A stretch of 64,000 nt of DNA from Clostridiales bacterium (GTDB taxonomy: Bacteria; Bacillota; Clostridia; Lachnospirales; Lachnospiraceae). The stretch lies in assembly GCA_019420275.1 (NCBI GenBank), contig JAHZHN010000004.1, positions 1-64,000 of the forward strand. Direction: 5' to 3'. A program made the position numbers and the translations under genes. The notes beneath the pieces are model-generated. The model was not told where the DNA came from. It was given only the letters and a program-made list of their open reading frames with translations, and did not search any database. Position 1 is the stretch's first letter; each line of letters begins with the position of its first letter. Positions 16,901-24,133 of the stretch are shown here, in pieces.

Positions 16901-17634
16901 GTATGCCACATTCAGAGGGCAATCAGTTGACAAGCTATCATGTTAAACAGCTTATAGGTGTAATTCAAGAGGCGTATATCGATGATTCGCAAAAATGTAT
17001 CAGAATCGCTCATCTTGAGATTATATTTATGAATTTGTTGGATTGGAAGAATATGAAATGCTTCCATCATATAATCAAGCAGTCTCCGGAATTATTCGCA
17101 CAGCTGGTAGAAGGGGTATTTAAAAAGGATCATGGCACAGTGGAAAATCATTCAAAAGATCAGGCGTACATTCACAATATGTATACAATCTATGAGAAGG
17201 CTCGATTTTGTCCGACAGAAAGTAATGGAGAAGTGTCAGAAGAACAGCTAGAACAATGGATAGAAAAATATAGACAATTATTGCTTGAGAATGATCAAGA
17301 AAGCTTGTTTACGACAACTCTAGGACGTTTATTCTCTTTTTCGCCGATAGGTACTGATGGTCATGAACCATGTGAAGCAGTCAGAAAAATGATTGAGAAA
17401 TATGGCGATGAGAAGATGAATGGAGAGTATCAGGTAGCCGTATATAATCGTCGTGGCGTATTCAGTCCTTCAGCAGGAAAAGAAGAACTCAGGATGGCGA
17501 AGGAGTTTAAAGAGAATGCTCAGTATTTAGAACCATATTATCCCAAAACTGCAAATATTTTTTATGGATTGTATGAAACCTATAAGAAAGACTCTGAAAG
17601 AGAAAGGATGGATGCTGAAAATGGCTGGTATTAG
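13909..17634 (+). CDS. Large STAND-like helical protein, candidate defence sensor/effector
   Basis: 1241 aa, AAGGAG upstream. Residues 1-170 are a helical N-terminal domain (LTQIAKELKSDEGYELKHRLYNSLMKLM, YFLQEWKEEQ) of the kind placed before NTPase cores in STAND-type immune proteins, from memory. Residues 190-350 look like an alpha/beta core: LVFVRGRSREETIYCV (216-230) sits where a P-loop is expected but has no GK[ST], and TNIFVIDEN (281-289) resembles a Walker B strand ending in Asp-Glu. From about 400 to 1240 it is helical and repeat-like, as in sensor regions. There is no signal peptide or membrane segment. A Ser/Thr kinase gene overlaps its 3' end by 14 nt. Function is inferred only; I do not know a named system with this pair. 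Codon use is AT-rich, unlike the core genes. Confidence 0.65.
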   Translation: MIELLLDAIASLGSTQVQNVLTSVGESAVKKFRESQAWKKLIVGTGEFFIKNEQEENSFFEDLELVLSRENLTQIAKELKSDEGYELKHRLYNSLMKLMNKYEIPYEVAETYTIKIIYAVLEQLKTIAPDKYEHYFLQEWKEEQESSFLELQNRIDKMSNELAIYNREQVAIASSGQMDIELRRKTQNPSIGIEFFIVDDKHFQDEFEDQRYEELVFVRGRSREETIYCVLNELWRLNDKRPIYIVKNIESWNKLHVLENEGNVYIPWFYAEEIVAIENNTNIFVIDENTPVFNKKVLELRLRTRDTLSRCLKEAGMEYDKAYALLADTHGLYAQMKKQLFRGEYLKVPSWMERVSDRAKKTCLLIGSWEEIEGDKLIIESLYGDSYDRFLEEVLPYAKGEDPLLYMIKRNGSISYYLASAENIWSYLNVLTNEKIWQSFVTAAYEVISESENLFTYDSRERLIAQFKDEKLFWSETMRKGMLKTLLIKGAYQNDEETQLTLNRLVSEVLDCVKTEKQWIYISKFWRELCEISPEATLERLENELNEDTGLLCLFQNQSSDFLFGRNAYIDILWGIEQFLCQREYFWPAFRWLLKLDACHFEYKSNSPKDIFSKIFCTWMNFSSLRTAKEKLAAAEIAFDIDYNNTWEYLYSAINNSGRSMFGELSSPKYREYEKAQATTIAEMRKAHLGYFELLIKHMDFLVDRWKKMIDLTDELPPKLRKNAFEQLLYELSQMSDEEVMRIKNEIRHLIYKHRYFSSSDWSMPEEKIAEYEKLLDKINIKTPEYEYSYLFVNNHDYPLLHPVPYKQKGESDDNESATQELIRDKLVEFQSYGYDLTVLAKVCAQESFSTLGNYLAQYWNDGKWDFATFKKLLAVQVSGAIAINYLRSIGSNEAIPCDTIIEDLSNHGCSAEILAEVYKIEAHRTKEIPLVTFASEPIKKEFWKNCFYCDDHNKFWALAECKKYATLAVYLDQVHLIHYRNPLSAEQIFECFEDIESMPHSEGNQLTSYHVKQLIGVIQEAYIDDSQKCIRIAHLEIIFMNLLDWKNMKCFHHIIKQSPELFAQLVEGVFKKDHGTVENHSKDQAYIHNMYTIYEKARFCPTESNGEVSEEQLEQWIEKYRQLLLENDQESLFTTTLGRLFSFSPIGTDGHEPCEAVRKMIEKYGDEKMNGEYQVAVYNRRGVFSPSAGKEELRMAKEFKENAQYLEPYYPKTANIFYGLYETYKKDSERERMDAENGWY

Positions 17635-18643
17635 TATCTCTTCCAGAATGGGTTCGAGGGTAATAGGAAAATATGGAACGTATCTCATTAAGAAAAAAAT
17701 AGGAAACGGTAGAAATGGCGTTGTTTTTGTTGCAGACATTATTGAAGGAGGTGATTCGTTACCACAAAAAAGAGATTACGCTATTAAATTTTTGGATGTA
17801 GCACCAAATGAAGAGAAAAAACTTGAAAAGAGAAAGCTGCGATTTAGAAAAGAAATTGAAACAGTTCTTTCTTTTCAAGATAAAGTTAGCGGAATTATTC
17901 CTATATATGATACTTCAGTATATTGTGAAGACGAACCAGATGTATTATGGTATCTAATGCCAAAAGCAGAACGGTATAACCCACAAAAATTCTCTATTTT
18001 GGAAAAACTGGAGCAGATGTTTGATTTGGGAAATTGCATAAGGCAATTACATAAACTTGGCTTTGTACACAGAGATACTAAGCCAAAGAATCTTTTGCTA
18101 TTCGATGGGCGATTATGTCTATCTGATTTTGGGCTTGTTAGAAATATTGCTGATACAGATGAACACATAACAGAAATGAATGAGCCTCTAGGCCCACGGG
18201 CAATTCGTCCACCTGAATTTCAGTCAGTTGAGGAAATTAATGGTGTGGATTACCAAAAATCTGATGTTTATTTGTATGCGAAAACAATTTGGATGGTGCT
18301 TAATTGTAATAACAGTGGATTTTTGGAAGAATACTCGAGAAATCGCAACGCTGTTTATATCGATAAAGATAAGTTGCAGATTGAAACGGCAGAACCATTG
18401 CATCGTTTGATGGAGGAGGCAACAAAACATTATTATTGGGAACGGATTGATATCGAAGGTTGTTTGAGTTATATAGAAGACCAATTAAGGGTAATAAGAG
18501 GTACCATGCCTCGTCAAACTTTGATGGATTTGAAATATGATGAACAGGTAAAACATAATAGTTTTACTATTCCTTCGGATGAACAGATATATAAAGAATC
18601 CGACGCAATTTTGAAAATACTTAATAATATGGCACAACCGTAG
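17621..18643 (+). CDS. Serine/threonine protein kinase paired with the STAND-like protein
   Basis: 340 aa from ATG 17621 (an in-frame ATG at 17612 is possible). The Hanks motifs are all present: glycine loop IGNGRNGVVFVA (about 27-38), Lys in YAIKF (about 55), C-helix Glu in FRKEIET, HRDTKPKNLL (about 150), DFG in LSDFGLV (about 168), and PPEF in place of APE. So it should be catalytically active, although HRDTKPKN differs from the common HRDLKPxN. After the kinase lobe (about 275) there is a short helical tail (DEQIYKESDAILKIL) and no membrane segment, unlike PrkC-type PASTA kinases. The start lies inside the upstream gene, giving translational coupling. A phosphorylation-based response triggered by the large partner is a reasonable inference. 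Confidence 0.85.
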   Translation: MAGISISSRMGSRVIGKYGTYLIKKKIGNGRNGVVFVADIIEGGDSLPQKRDYAIKFLDVAPNEEKKLEKRKLRFRKEIETVLSFQDKVSGIIPIYDTSVYCEDEPDVLWYLMPKAERYNPQKFSILEKLEQMFDLGNCIRQLHKLGFVHRDTKPKNLLLFDGRLCLSDFGLVRNIADTDEHITEMNEPLGPRAIRPPEFQSVEEINGVDYQKSDVYLYAKTIWMVLNCNNSGFLEEYSRNRNAVYIDKDKLQIETAEPLHRLMEEATKHYYWERIDIEGCLSYIEDQLRVIRGTMPRQTLMDLKYDEQVKHNSFTIPSDEQIYKESDAILKILNNMAQP

Positions 18644-18672
18644 GTCTAGTTTTTATTGATGTAGGAAAAAAA

Positions 18673-18957
18673 TTGATGCTTCTTCCCTTGAAAAAAGCAA
18701 GATATATTGAAGGTAACCTTTATGAAATAGAAATACTTAATCCGTATTATGGGGGAAGAAAAAAGGTAATTGAAATTGCACTTGATGATATTTGTATGAA
18801 AAAGGATATGACATATACTCTTCATTCTGTTACATTTTCGTTTGATGAAAAGCCAGTACCATTGTTTAGACGAATCAGTGATGGGCTAGGGAACGGATAT
18901 AAACGTATTCGCTTAAATACAAATTATTTAATCAAAATGGTAAAATTGACTGTATAG
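18673..18957 (+). CDS. Small beta-rich protein, third gene of the module
   Basis: 94 aa from TTG 18673, or 93 from the adjacent ATG 18676, with TAGGA upstream; 29 nt after the kinase stop on the same strand. Alternating hydrophobic strands (ARYIEGNLYEIEIL, KVIEIALDDI, YTLHSVTFSF, RIRLNTNYLIKMVKL) suggest a small beta-barrel or sandwich. No cysteines in motifs and no membrane segment. I do not recognise it. Its place makes it a likely member of the STAND-kinase operon. Confidence 0.5.
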   Translation: MMLLPLKKARYIEGNLYEIEILNPYYGGRKKVIEIALDDICMKKDMTYTLHSVTFSFDEKPVPLFRRISDGLGNGYKRIRLNTNYLIKMVKLTV

Positions 18958-19070
18958 TTGTTTTTTAAGAATTTGTGAAATATATAGTTTTTGACATATG
19001 GATACCTGAATACAATTGAAACAGATTAACAATGAAATTTTGTTAATGGACAAGAGGAGAATTTTAGGAA

Positions 19071-19244
19071 ATTCCAGAGGAATATAAAACATATCTGATT
19101 AGTAATAATTTAGCACTAGATTTTGTGGTAAAGTGGTAATACCATCGAGACGGTAGTATTACTGTTAAGATGAACCCCAAATGATACGATAGAGATGAAC
19201 TGGGATCTAACTGATTTGTTCCTAAATATTTTATATTGATTTGA
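19071..19244 (+). pseudogene. Possible decayed reading frame
   Basis: One frame reads IPEEYKTYLISNNLALDFVVKW, stop, YHRDGSITVKMNPK, stop, YDRDELGSN, stop, FVPKYFILI. The protein-like sense across three stops suggests a dead small gene. I do not recognise it. Apart from this and the terminator, 18958-19316 shows nothing. Confidence 0.3.
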
Positions 19245-19252
19245 CGGATATA

Positions 19253-19299
19253 AAAAGCTGAACAGGCATGAAAATTTACTGCCTTGTTCAGCTTTTGCT
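19253..19299. terminator. Bidirectional terminator
   Basis: AAAAGCTGAACAGGCA pairs with TGCCTTGTTCAGCTTTT (one bulge). It serves the nitroreductase operon on the minus strand, closes the accessory block on the plus strand and marks the boundary to core-like composition. Confidence 0.75.
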
Positions 19300-19316
19300 T
19301 TGTTTTTGAGTTTATT

Positions 19317-20210
19317 TTAAAGTATGATGTTTTTTGTATCCGAATTTTCAGAGGAATTAGATGGAATATCCGCAATCCAAGAAATGAAATACCATGTATT
19401 GTTTGGAACTTTCACGTCATCTTGCGTCAGTTTTTCGAATTTTCCAGACAATCCTTGTTCCAGTGCCGTCTGATGGAAATGGGACAAGGCAATTCCTAAA
19501 TCGACCTGTTTGATCCTTGCTTCATGCTCAGACAGATTTGCTGGGTGAGTTTCATAAAAATGATATACATTGCCTCGCTTAAGCACTCTCCATGGCTGTG
19601 CATTAGTGGCGGAAGGAGCTAAACGCAGCATCTCAAGACAGTCGGCATAATCGCCGGCATCGTGTTCTGTCAGGGCAGTTCCAAAATCATCCCGAAAGAA
19701 GAGATGAGACCACGGCTTTCTGCCAGAAGATTTCATCGCAGCACGCATGAGAGATTCTCTGATGCTTTGTTTTGCGGCTGTATAGCCCACTGGTGAAATT
19801 GCAGGAAACCACTCATCAGACCCGATTTTCATGGCAGAAGCAAAATGACTGCGGCTAAAGGTAGCTGCAAGCCAGACTGTACCAAGGCCCATTGATGTCG
19901 CATATAAAATTAGATTTTCAAATTCGTAGCCAGCGGCAAAAAAGGCATCTTCTACATGGGGAACAGAAACCCCAAGAAACGTACTGGCACCTTTGATGAC
20001 ACCATAAGTGCCAAGTTTTTCTCCGTTGGAGTCCAGTTCTTTATCTAAAATATGAATATGAACATCTACACCAAATGGGTTTTGCAATTCTTTAAAGAAA
20101 TCCGTTAGTTCCTTTTTGTCTTCTGCGGATAGTTTTTGACTTGTAAAGGTTCTTACACTGTGCCGTTTTTTGATTGTATCAACAATTGGTATTGGAAGTT
20201 TCCACTCCAT
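19317..20210 (-). CDS. Nitroreductase (TM1586-type)
   Basis: 297 aa, preceded on the minus strand by GGAGGG. RHSVRTFTSQKLS is the FMN-phosphate-binding start of nitroreductases. The doubled-domain layout (VHIHILDKE, GLGTVWLAATFSRS, a second LRLAPSATNAQPWR near 205, and VDLGIALSHFH) matches the putative nitroreductase TM1586 family, in which one chain covers both halves of the active site. It would use FMN and NAD(P)H to reduce nitro compounds or quinones. It starts 15 nt after the oxidoreductase stop, forming a two-gene operon likely controlled by Rrf2 through upstream dyads. Confidence 0.88.
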   Translation of the reverse strand: MEWKLPIPIVDTIKKRHSVRTFTSQKLSAEDKKELTDFFKELQNPFGVDVHIHILDKELDSNGEKLGTYGVIKGASTFLGVSVPHVEDAFFAAGYEFENLILYATSMGLGTVWLAATFSRSHFASAMKIGSDEWFPAISPVGYTAAKQSIRESLMRAAMKSSGRKPWSHLFFRDDFGTALTEHDAGDYADCLEMLRLAPSATNAQPWRVLKRGNVYHFYETHPANLSEHEARIKQVDLGIALSHFHQTALEQGLSGKFEKLTQDDVKVPNNTWYFISWIADIPSNSSENSDTKNIIL

Positions 20211-20225
20211 TTTTTCCCTCCTTGA

Positions 20226-21227
20226 TTAAAATTGAATCAGTACTTTACCGTTTGTAGGGCCATTTTTTACTAGTTCAAGTGCATCCTGCGCAGTCTCCAA
20301 TGTAAAGGTATGTGGATCGATTTTGGGAATGATATGACTGTGTTCCACGAGTTTTGTGATTTTTTGAAGCTGAGTGCCATCGGAGCGCACAAAGATAAAG
20401 CGGTATTCTTTTCCCTGCTTTTTTGCTATTCGGTCATATTTAGCTCCGGCGGCTGAAAACAGGATTTTTTTCGGAAAATGAAAATGACTGCGCAATGCGA
20501 ACATTTTATTTGGACCGGTCCGCAGGCTCAGCAGTTTCCCGCCCGGCTTCAATACTGACAGTTCTCGTTCGAACTCCCCAGCACCCAGAGTATCTATCAC
20601 ATAGTCCAGACCAGACAGGACTTCCCAATAGTTCTCCCTCTTGTAATCCAGATATTGATCTGCACCGGCGGCAAGAATGGACTCTTTCGCACGGCCATTT
20701 CCTGTCACGATCACCCGAAGTCCCAGGGCTTTTGCAATGGGAACCGCCATTTGCCCAAAACTGCCGGAGCCGCCTGGGATGAGAAGGGATTCCCCGCGCT
20801 TGGCTTCCAGTTCTTCTGTAATGCCCTGCCAGGCGGTCAGACCTGTAAGCGGGATGGCTGCAGCAGTGGGAAAATCATAATCCTTTGGCATGACTGCAAG
20901 TGCAGCCTGATCTACTGCAGCATATTCGGCAAAGGCTCCGATTTGAGATATCGGTAAACGGGCATATACCTTGTCACCCACATGAAAATCCGATACCTTC
21001 TGACCTGCTGCCTCTACAATGCCAGAGCACTCATTTCCTAATGTAAGCGGCATAGGATAATCCTGGATTAGCCTTACACTGCCAGTCAAGATCAGAAGCT
21101 CCAATGGGTTGACGGCTGCGGCCTTTACTTTGATCAGCACTTCATTGGGCTTAATTTCCGGTATTGGAATATCCCGAAGGACAGTGTTGATTTTTTTCGT
21201 GTATCTGTCAATTTGAATTGCTTTCAT
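20226..21227 (-). CDS. Zinc-free MDR oxidoreductase (quinone reductase-like)
   Basis: 333 aa, ribosome site GGAGG 9 nt before the ATG. The GroES-like half carries VLIKVKAAAVNPLELLI and LGNECSGIVEAAG; the nucleotide half has LLIPGGSGSFGQMAVPIAKALG. The zinc-binding Cys/His of alcohol dehydrogenases are absent, so it belongs to the quinone oxidoreductase/enoyl reductase branch using NAD(P)H. It is first in an operon with the nitroreductase. Two GATGTAA dyads at 21318-21346 and 21366-21388 lie upstream, matching those before the Rrf2 gene, so an electrophile or redox stress role is likely. Confidence 0.87.
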   Translation of the reverse strand: MKAIQIDRYTKKINTVLRDIPIPEIKPNEVLIKVKAAAVNPLELLILTGSVRLIQDYPMPLTLGNECSGIVEAAGQKVSDFHVGDKVYARLPISQIGAFAEYAAVDQAALAVMPKDYDFPTAAAIPLTGLTAWQGITEELEAKRGESLLIPGGSGSFGQMAVPIAKALGLRVIVTGNGRAKESILAAGADQYLDYKRENYWEVLSGLDYVIDTLGAGEFERELSVLKPGGKLLSLRTGPNKMFALRSHFHFPKKILFSAAGAKYDRIAKKQGKEYRFIFVRSDGTQLQKITKLVEHSHIIPKIDPHTFTLETAQDALELVKNGPTNGKVLIQF

Positions 21228-21639
21228 AATAAAACCTCCGTGTATGTGCTCCCCTTGATTTGATAGAAAAAAGAATTGATTTCTTCTGCAGTTTTATCAG
21301 GGAACATATTAAATATAAATGATGTAATTTCAAAATTTACATCATTGACAGCCTAGCACGGATTTGATGTAAAGTCAACATTTACATCTTGATTTTGCTT
21401 TATTTGCTAAAAAGAAGTTTAGAAATCTGAGCTCGAAGCGCAGTATTTTGGGTTAAAAGTGTCTGGATCATCCAATTGATGACGGAAGTCATAGATATGG
21501 AAGAAAAAAGAATGGAAAGGTTTTGGGATAAGAAAACATATGGAGATTACAAATAGTGGAGCAATCGAATAAGTTGCTCCACTATTTGTATAAGATGATT
21601 TATTTTTGACAGACTTTTTAAAAAGACAACAATTATGAT
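21228..21639. promoter_or_regulatory. Intergenic region with operators, a stub frame and a terminator
   Basis: Three things are visible. Two Rrf2-type dyads lie at 21318-21346 and 21366-21388. A 25-codon frame (21479-21556) ends FWDKKTYGDYK and may be the stub of a lost gene. A strong bidirectional hairpin AGTGGAGCAA/TTGCTCCACT sits within 21550-21589. I see no full gene. Confidence 0.6.
21318..21388 (-). promoter_or_regulatory. Two Rrf2-type operator dyads
   Basis: AATGATGTAA and TTACATCATT form 10-bp perfect arms at 21318-21346. GATGTAAA and TTTACATC form 8-bp perfect arms at 21366-21388 around a 7-nt spacer. The same half-site appears twice in the EFR1/Rrf2 intergenic region. Confidence 0.7.
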
Positions 21640-22401
21640 TTAAAGATACAGTTCACAATTTTTTCTTTCAGAACATACTTTTTTCAGCATGGCGTTGACG
21701 CCGGCAAGCATGACACTGTTGACTTTGCGGGCAGAATGAGGACAGACGGAAATGCAGCGCATACAGGAGATGCAGGCTTTAGTGTCCGTTTTTTTAGGAT
21801 TCTCTTTATCAATTGCCTGAACCGGACACTTTTCGGCACACAGCCCGCATTTGACACAGTCTTTGGTAGGTTTTGGGACCATGCCCGAACTTCCGGTTTT
21901 TTTGTAGGGACGATTTCCAGGGATGGATGGCTCTTTCATGTCGTTGGAAGAGATTTTTCCCTGGATCTGTTTGGCAAATTCCTTGAGCTGTGCTTCATCC
22001 TGGGAATCCGGGCGTCCTGCTGCAAATTGACGGGCGATGGAATGTTCTGCAATGGCTGCGACAGCGGATATTACGCGGAATCCAGCCTGCTTTGCGGTAT
22101 CCTCCAGTTCAGCTAAAGTATCTTCATATGCTCGGTTTCCATATACACAGACAAGAATGGCTTTCGCTCCATTTCCTCCTACGGCAGCGAGACGTTCTGC
22201 TGCAGGTTTTGGCACCCGTCCGCCATAAGACGGAACAGCGATAATCGAAGCATCTTCGTCAGAAAGAGAAATGTCAGAAAAATTTTTGCGGCTGTCCGTT
22301 AGATCGATTTGCTGTATCTTTGAACTTAATTCTTTTGTTAAAATATCAGCAGCTTTTTTTGTTCCGCCGGTAGGGCTGAAACAGATTTCATAAAAATTCA
22401 T
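21640..22401 (-). CDS. EFR1-family flavodoxin-ferredoxin fusion
   Basis: 253 aa from ATG 22401, with GGAGG 8 nt upstream (an in-frame TTG at 22416 contains that site and is rejected). The N-terminal 150 residues form a flavodoxin-like fold with the FMN loop SPTGGTKKAA and AVPSYGGRVP. The C-terminal part holds two 4Fe-4S clusters, CVKCGLCAEKCP and CISCMRCISVCP. EFR1 proteins are anaerobe-specific electron carriers coupling flavin and Fe-S clusters; the partners are unknown. It is divergent from the Rrf2 regulator and shares its operators. Confidence 0.9.
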   Translation of the reverse strand: MNFYEICFSPTGGTKKAADILTKELSSKIQQIDLTDSRKNFSDISLSDEDASIIAVPSYGGRVPKPAAERLAAVGGNGAKAILVCVYGNRAYEDTLAELEDTAKQAGFRVISAVAAIAEHSIARQFAAGRPDSQDEAQLKEFAKQIQGKISSNDMKEPSIPGNRPYKKTGSSGMVPKPTKDCVKCGLCAEKCPVQAIDKENPKKTDTKACISCMRCISVCPHSARKVNSVMLAGVNAMLKKVCSERKNCELYL

Positions 22402-22493
22402 TTTGCGTTCCTCCAATTATTACTTTATTTTGTTCTGGAAAAGGACACAGATGCTGAGTTTTGCTTGCAATCCTTTTATAGACCATGTAAAAT

Positions 22494-22567
22494 GAGAAGA
22501 TGTAAAATATAAAATTACATCTTCTCAAAGCATATCATCAAAATGATGTAAAGTCAAGATTTACAAC
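22494..22567. promoter_or_regulatory. Two dyads in the EFR1/Rrf2 divergent promoter
   Basis: GAGAAGATGTAA and TTACATCTTCTC form 12-bp perfect arms at 22494-22526. A second, weaker site has GATGTAAA (22545-22552) and TTTACAAC (22560-22567), with the same GTCAA-type spacer as the dyad at 21366-21388. This is consistent with autoregulation by Rrf2. Confidence 0.7.
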
Positions 22568-22603
22568 TGTACAGATGCAGAAGATTTATGGAAGGGTGAT
22601 AAA

Positions 22604-23071
22604 ATGCAGATTAGTATGAAGTGTTCAATCGCAGTACACTGTCTGATTTTCATATATGAGGCAAAGAGCAAAATAAAGGTGACAAGCACATTGCTGGCAA
22701 AAAGTACCGGATGCAATCCGGTAGTAATCCGTAATGTACTCAGCGCTTTGAAAAAGGCAGGGCTTATTTCGGTTGCACGCGGCACTGGAGGGGCGAAACT
22801 GTGCAGGGAGCCATCTCAAATTACACTGTATATGATCTATCATGCGCTGGAACCCGATGGACTTTCTTCCTTGATCGGGATTCATTCCTGTGAAGACCGA
22901 AAATGTCCGGTAGCTCAAAATATTCGTTTTGTGCTGCAGAATCCTTATCAAAAGATAGAAGATTCTATTCGTCATACGATGGAAGACATCACTCTGGAGT
23001 CTATGATAGAAGAGTTTCATAAAAGAGTGGACTGTGGAGATCATGAAGAGGACAGCAGTTCTTTTCAATAA
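22604..23071 (+). CDS. Rrf2-family transcriptional regulator
   Basis: 155 aa. The winged HTH covers 1-60 (CSIAVHCLIF, STLLAKSTGCNPVVIRNVLSALKKAGLI, RGTGGAKL). SCEDRKCPVAQNI near residue 95 and a late Cys (RVDCGD) are candidate sensor cysteines; the pattern fits the YwnA/SaiR-like thiol-sensing branch rather than the three-Cys Fe-S set of IscR. Divergent from the EFR1 gene; four matching dyads nearby predict a regulon of EFR1, the MDR oxidoreductase and the nitroreductase. Confidence 0.88.
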   Translation: MQISMKCSIAVHCLIFIYEAKSKIKVTSTLLAKSTGCNPVVIRNVLSALKKAGLISVARGTGGAKLCREPSQITLYMIYHALEPDGLSSLIGIHSCEDRKCPVAQNIRFVLQNPYQKIEDSIRHTMEDITLESMIEEFHKRVDCGDHEEDSSSFQ

Positions 23072-23263
23072 ACCTTCTGCAGATCATCAGGTTTTTTGGG
23101 GATAATGTTATATTAGCAGCGCTGACTAGCGAAAAAAATAACGAGGGTCAAAGAAAAAATTGACAAAATCAGACATATTTTTTATTTACTCTTGTCAGTA
23201 TGAGACAAATATCGCTATACTTAGAAGAGATGAAAACGGGGGTAGTAAAAAAGGAGAATTGTC

Positions 23264-23977
23264 ATGAGCAGAAATGGTATATGGAAGAAAAAGAGGATAT
23301 GGATTATTCTCGTTTACAGCATCTTGTATATGTCGGCTTTTACTTTTTTGGAAAAAACCAGTACCAAGACACATATCATTCACTCGGTCATTGATGACCA
23401 GATACCATTTTGTGAATATTTTATCATTCCTTATATGCTGTGGTTTGTGTATATTACCTGTGTGATCTGCTATTTTGCATTTAGTCAGGCAAGCAGTAAA
23501 GAATATTATCAGCTGCTTATTTCCTTAGGAACTGGGATGACAGTATTTCTTATTATTAGTCTGGTCTATCCCAATGGTCAGACATTACGGCCGGAATTGA
23601 CTGGAAATGGAGTTTTTATGCGGATGGTGGAAGCTCTGTATCGTCTTGATACACCGACCAATGTCCTCCCTAGTATGCATGTTTTTTGTTCTTCTGCAAG
23701 TTGGATTGCTCTGTATGAACACAGTAAGACAAAAACGGAAAATCAAAAGAACAGCACAAAGTCAAGAAGCCAGAAAACAGTTTTGAAAGGGACGGCAATG
23801 CTGACTTCAGCCATTATTTTGTCGACGGTATTTTTAAAACAGCACAGTGTGATTGATGTGGCAGCAGCCTTTTTGCTAAATATCATATGTTTTGAGTTAT
23901 ATTATAAAATCATTCCCATGTATTATAAAAAAAGAGCACTGACGAGGGAACAGGAAGAATCGGTATCTTATTTTTGA
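23264..23977 (+). CDS. PAP2-superfamily membrane phosphatase
   Basis: 237 aa with about five to six membrane spans (first at IWIILVYSILYMSAFTF). PTNVLPSMHVF and KQHSVIDV are the second and third phosphatase motifs, with the catalytic His in each; the first motif is degenerate. Family members remove phosphate from membrane lipids or form inositol phosphorylceramide-type products. AAGGAG stands 7 nt before the ATG. The region before it (23072-23263) holds no gene. It has no operon partners. Confidence 0.85.
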   Translation: MSRNGIWKKKRIWIILVYSILYMSAFTFLEKTSTKTHIIHSVIDDQIPFCEYFIIPYMLWFVYITCVICYFAFSQASSKEYYQLLISLGTGMTVFLIISLVYPNGQTLRPELTGNGVFMRMVEALYRLDTPTNVLPSMHVFCSSASWIALYEHSKTKTENQKNSTKSRSQKTVLKGTAMLTSAIILSTVFLKQHSVIDVAAAFLLNIICFELYYKIIPMYYKKRALTREQEESVSYF

Positions 23978-24062
23978 TGATATAAACTTATAGGTCCGAT
24001 GATAGTTTCATATCATAGGAATCATGTTTATAAAAATGTTTTCAAATAAGGATAGATTCCTG

Positions 24063-24093
24063 TTGACCTGAAGTGAAGTTTAAGTGTTACAAT
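24063..24093 (+). promoter_or_regulatory. Promoter with 19-bp spacer (MerR-type layout)
   Basis: TTGACC (24063-24068) and TACAAT (24088-24093) are separated by 19 bp, with an imperfect dyad CCTGAA/TTTAAG between them. Long spacers with a central dyad are characteristic of MerR-regulated promoters. It lies 41 nt before the DUF362 gene. Confidence 0.45.
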
Positions 24094-24133
24094 AAAAATA
24101 AATCATTGTAACCACGAAAAGGAGGGAATTAGC

